Origin: Rhodospirillaceae bacterium
GTDB taxonomy: Bacteria > Pseudomonadota > Alphaproteobacteria > UBA828
NCBI GenBank assembly: GCA_028819955.1
Contig: JAPPKP010000209.1
Location: 1 to 6,071, forward strand
Reading direction: 5' to 3'
Length of the DNA stretch: 6,071 nucleotides
Part shown: in pieces, positions 4,481-6,071 of the stretch
Layout of the letters: the number at the start of each line of letters is the position of its first letter
Position numbering within the stretch: position 1 is the first letter of the stretch
Translations under genes and position numbers: made by a program
Notes under the pieces: generated by a model
What the model was told of the DNA's origin: nothing
The model's input: the letters and a program-made list of their open reading frames with translations, nothing else
The model's database searches: none

Positions 4481-5647
4481 ATGCCGAAGGGCCACAGGAT
4501 AGCGGCGCGAAGCTGGGGCGCCGTCTGGGTGTTGCTCGCGACTCTGACGCTTCTCTTCAGTGCGGCTGGCCCGCTCGCGGCGGCCGAACGGCTCGGCACG
4601 TACACGACCGACAAGCAGCGCTTCCATTTGATCAAGCTGACGGACGGGCTGGAGCACCCCTGGGGCCTCGCCTTCCTGCCCGACGGGCGGATGCTGGTGA
4701 CCGAGCGCCCCGGCAGGCTCCGCATCGTCAACGACGGCTGGCTCGTGCCCGATCCGGTTGCCGGCGTGCCCGAGGTATGGGAGGACGGCCAGGGCGGGCT
4801 GCTCGACGTGGCGTTGCACCCGGACTTCGCGGAGAACGGCCTGGTCTATCTCTCCTACTCGAGCCCGGACGACGACGATGACGCCGCCACCGCGGTCGCG
4901 CGCGGCCGGCTCGTCGGCGACCGCCTGGAGGACGTGGAGGAGATCTACGTCGCCCTGCCGCGCGACGACAACGGCCGCCACTTCGGCTCGCGCCTGCTGT
5001 TTGCCGACGGCTACCTCTTCGTCACCGCCGGCGATCGGGGCGATTCCGACCGCGCCCAGGAGCTGGACGACCCGGCGGGCAGCATCGTCCGCCTGCACGA
5101 CGACGGCCGCGTGCCCGAGGACAACCCCTTCGTCGGGACTGCCGGCGCGCGGCCCGAGCTCTACTCCGTCGGCCACCGCAACCCGCAAGGCATGACTCTG
5201 GAGGCGGCAACGGGGCGGATCTACGCCATCGAGCACGGGCCCAAGGGCGGCGACGAGTTGAACCTGATCGAGCCGGGGGTGAACTACGGCTGGCCGGTGA
5301 TCACCTACGGCAAGAGCTACATGGGCTTCAAGATCGGCGAAGGCACCCACAAGGAAGGCATGGCCCAGCCGGTGCATTACTGGGTGCCGTCCATCTCGCC
5401 CTCCGGCCTGATGATCTACGACGCAGACCGCTTCCCCGCCTGGCAAGGGAGCTTCTTCGCCGGCGCGCTCTCGGGCGAGCTCCTGGTGCGCCTGGAGGTC
5501 GCGGGCGGCAAGGTCGTGGTGGAGGAGCGCATGCTTCAAGACCTTGAAGAGCGCTTCCGCGACGTGCGTCAGGGGCCGGACGGCCTCATCTACCTGCTCA
5601 CCGACCACCCGGATGGCATGCTGCTCAGGCTGGAGCCGGCGGACTAA
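4481..5647 (+). CDS. PQQ-dependent sugar dehydrogenase, soluble aldose type, exported
   Basis: This 388-residue protein belongs to the six-bladed beta-propeller family of soluble glucose/aldose sugar dehydrogenases (the Asd/YliI group). Members oxidise the C1 hydroxyl of sugars to lactones with PQQ in the periplasm. A signal peptide covers about residues 1-35, ending in PLAAA before ERLG. Family landmarks in order are LEHPWGLAFLPDG (57-69), GQGGLLDVALHPDF (103-116), HFGSRL with the likely catalytic base His167, VTAGDRGD (181-188), GHRNPQG (231-237), EHGPKGGDELN (251-261), NYGWPVITYG (268-277) and a final propeller strand near GPDGLIYLLTD. GAGGAA lies 8 bases before the ATG, fixing the start. 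Length is normal. A run of five aspartates (130-134) sits in a surface loop. It is followed after 8 bp by an enolase-superfamily gene, likely co-transcribed. The exact sugar is unknown. Confidence 0.94.
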   Translation: MPKGHRIAARSWGAVWVLLATLTLLFSAAGPLAAAERLGTYTTDKQRFHLIKLTDGLEHPWGLAFLPDGRMLVTERPGRLRIVNDGWLVPDPVAGVPEVWEDGQGGLLDVALHPDFAENGLVYLSYSSPDDDDDAATAVARGRLVGDRLEDVEEIYVALPRDDNGRHFGSRLLFADGYLFVTAGDRGDSDRAQELDDPAGSIVRLHDDGRVPEDNPFVGTAGARPELYSVGHRNPQGMTLEAATGRIYAIEHGPKGGDELNLIEPGVNYGWPVITYGKSYMGFKIGEGTHKEGMAQPVHYWVPSISPSGLMIYDADRFPAWQGSFFAGALSGELLVRLEVAGGKVVVEERMLQDLEERFRDVRQGPDGLIYLLTDHPDGMLLRLEPAD

Positions 5648-5655
5648 GCCGCAGG

Positions 5656-6071
5656 ATGTCTCAACCCATGAAGATCACCGCAGTCACGCCGGTCTCCATC
5701 GGCCAGTTCCTCTTCGTGCGTGTCGAGACCGACGCCGGCATTACCGGGCTTGGGGAATCGGGCACGTGGGGGCATCTCGCGGCCTCGCGCGCCGCCATCG
5801 AGACCTTCGCCGAGCATCTGGTGGGAGAGGACCCGGGGCCCATCGAGCGTCACTGGAACCTCATGCACCGCTTCAGCCACTTCCAGGGCGCGGCCATCAA
5901 CGGCGCCATCGCGGCGGTCGACATTGCGCTGTGGGACATCAAGGGCAAGGCGTTGGGCGTCCCGGTCCACTCCCTTCTCGGCGGGCCGTGCCGCACCCAT
6001 GCCAGGGTCTACGGCCACGCCTACGGCAAGACCACCGACGAGCTGGTGGAGAACTGCGTCGCCCTGAAGGA
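5656..6071 (+). CDS. Enolase-superfamily (mandelate racemase/muconate lactonizing type) enzyme, 5' part
   Basis: The first 138 residues are present before the right edge. They form the N-terminal capping domain of the mandelate racemase/muconate lactonizing enzyme group: MKITAVTPV at the start, FVRVETDAGITGLGE (20-34), a helix ending LVGEDPGPIERHW (55-67), INGAIAAVDIALWDIKGKALG (81-101) and VHSLLGG (104-110), which leads into the barrel. The general pattern is closest to sugar-acid dehydratases such as the galactonate/mannonate dehydratase type. The metal-binding and catalytic barrel residues lie outside the window, so the reaction cannot be fixed. Two starts are possible, 5656 and 5668 (MKIT); neither has an ideal ribosome site. 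The gene begins 8 bp after the dehydrogenase stop and is probably its operon partner. Full members are about 370-400 residues. Confidence 0.92.
   Translation, partial: MSQPMKITAVTPVSIGQFLFVRVETDAGITGLGESGTWGHLAASRAAIETFAEHLVGEDPGPIERHWNLMHRFSHFQGAAINGAIAAVDIALWDIKGKALGVPVHSLLGGPCRTHARVYGHAYGKTTDELVENCVALK

Noticed and set aside
3764..5608. A 614-codon leftward open frame suggesting a fusion of a large domain to the isochorismatase-like hydrolase.
   Set aside because: The part above 4354 is antisense to the clear PQQ sugar dehydrogenase and has no recognisable domain. It is open because high third-position GC on the opposite strand removes stop codons. The family start fits 4339.

Overview
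The window looks like chromosome from a high-GC alphaproteobacterium. Coding stretches sampled by hand are about 67-80% GC. The anchored cytochrome c begins with the N-terminal signature of the CycM family, which is typical of that class (Rhizobiales/Rhodospirillales-like). No species can be named from the sequence alone.

Layout. At the left edge a leftward gene probably begins at 49 and runs out of the window. Positions 50-1576 hold no gene I can support. This long gap contains a segment of about 47% GC (roughly 481-1020), a 144-bp stretch bounded by a 15-bp inverted repeat (317-460), and a cluster of TATA/ACGCT repeats (906-968). A membrane-anchored cytochrome c follows at 1577-2143 (+). 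It converges on a leftward three-gene set: a metallophosphatase (2340-3122), a shortened TAXI-type solute-binding protein (3157-3723) and an isochorismatase-family hydrolase (3764-4339). The convergent gap 2144-2339 is packed with palindromes and reads as an imperfect inverted repeat, like a REPIN or MITE, whose end hairpins differ by paired changes. To the right, divergent from the hydrolase, come a secreted PQQ-dependent sugar dehydrogenase (4481-5647) and, 8 bp later, the start of an enolase-superfamily sugar-acid dehydratase-like gene cut by the right edge.

How the genes may work together. The dehydrogenase and the enolase-superfamily enzyme form a plausible oxidative sugar-to-sugar-acid route. 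The leftward trio has short gaps (34-40 bp) and is probably co-transcribed, but its members share no obvious pathway. The most unusual item is the TAXI protein. It keeps its signal peptide, start site and both ends of the family fold, but appears to lack about 130 central residues in frame. I found no CRISPR array, tRNA, rRNA or intact insertion sequence. No complete novel multi-gene system is evident; the non-coding structures and the shortened TAXI protein are the best leads.
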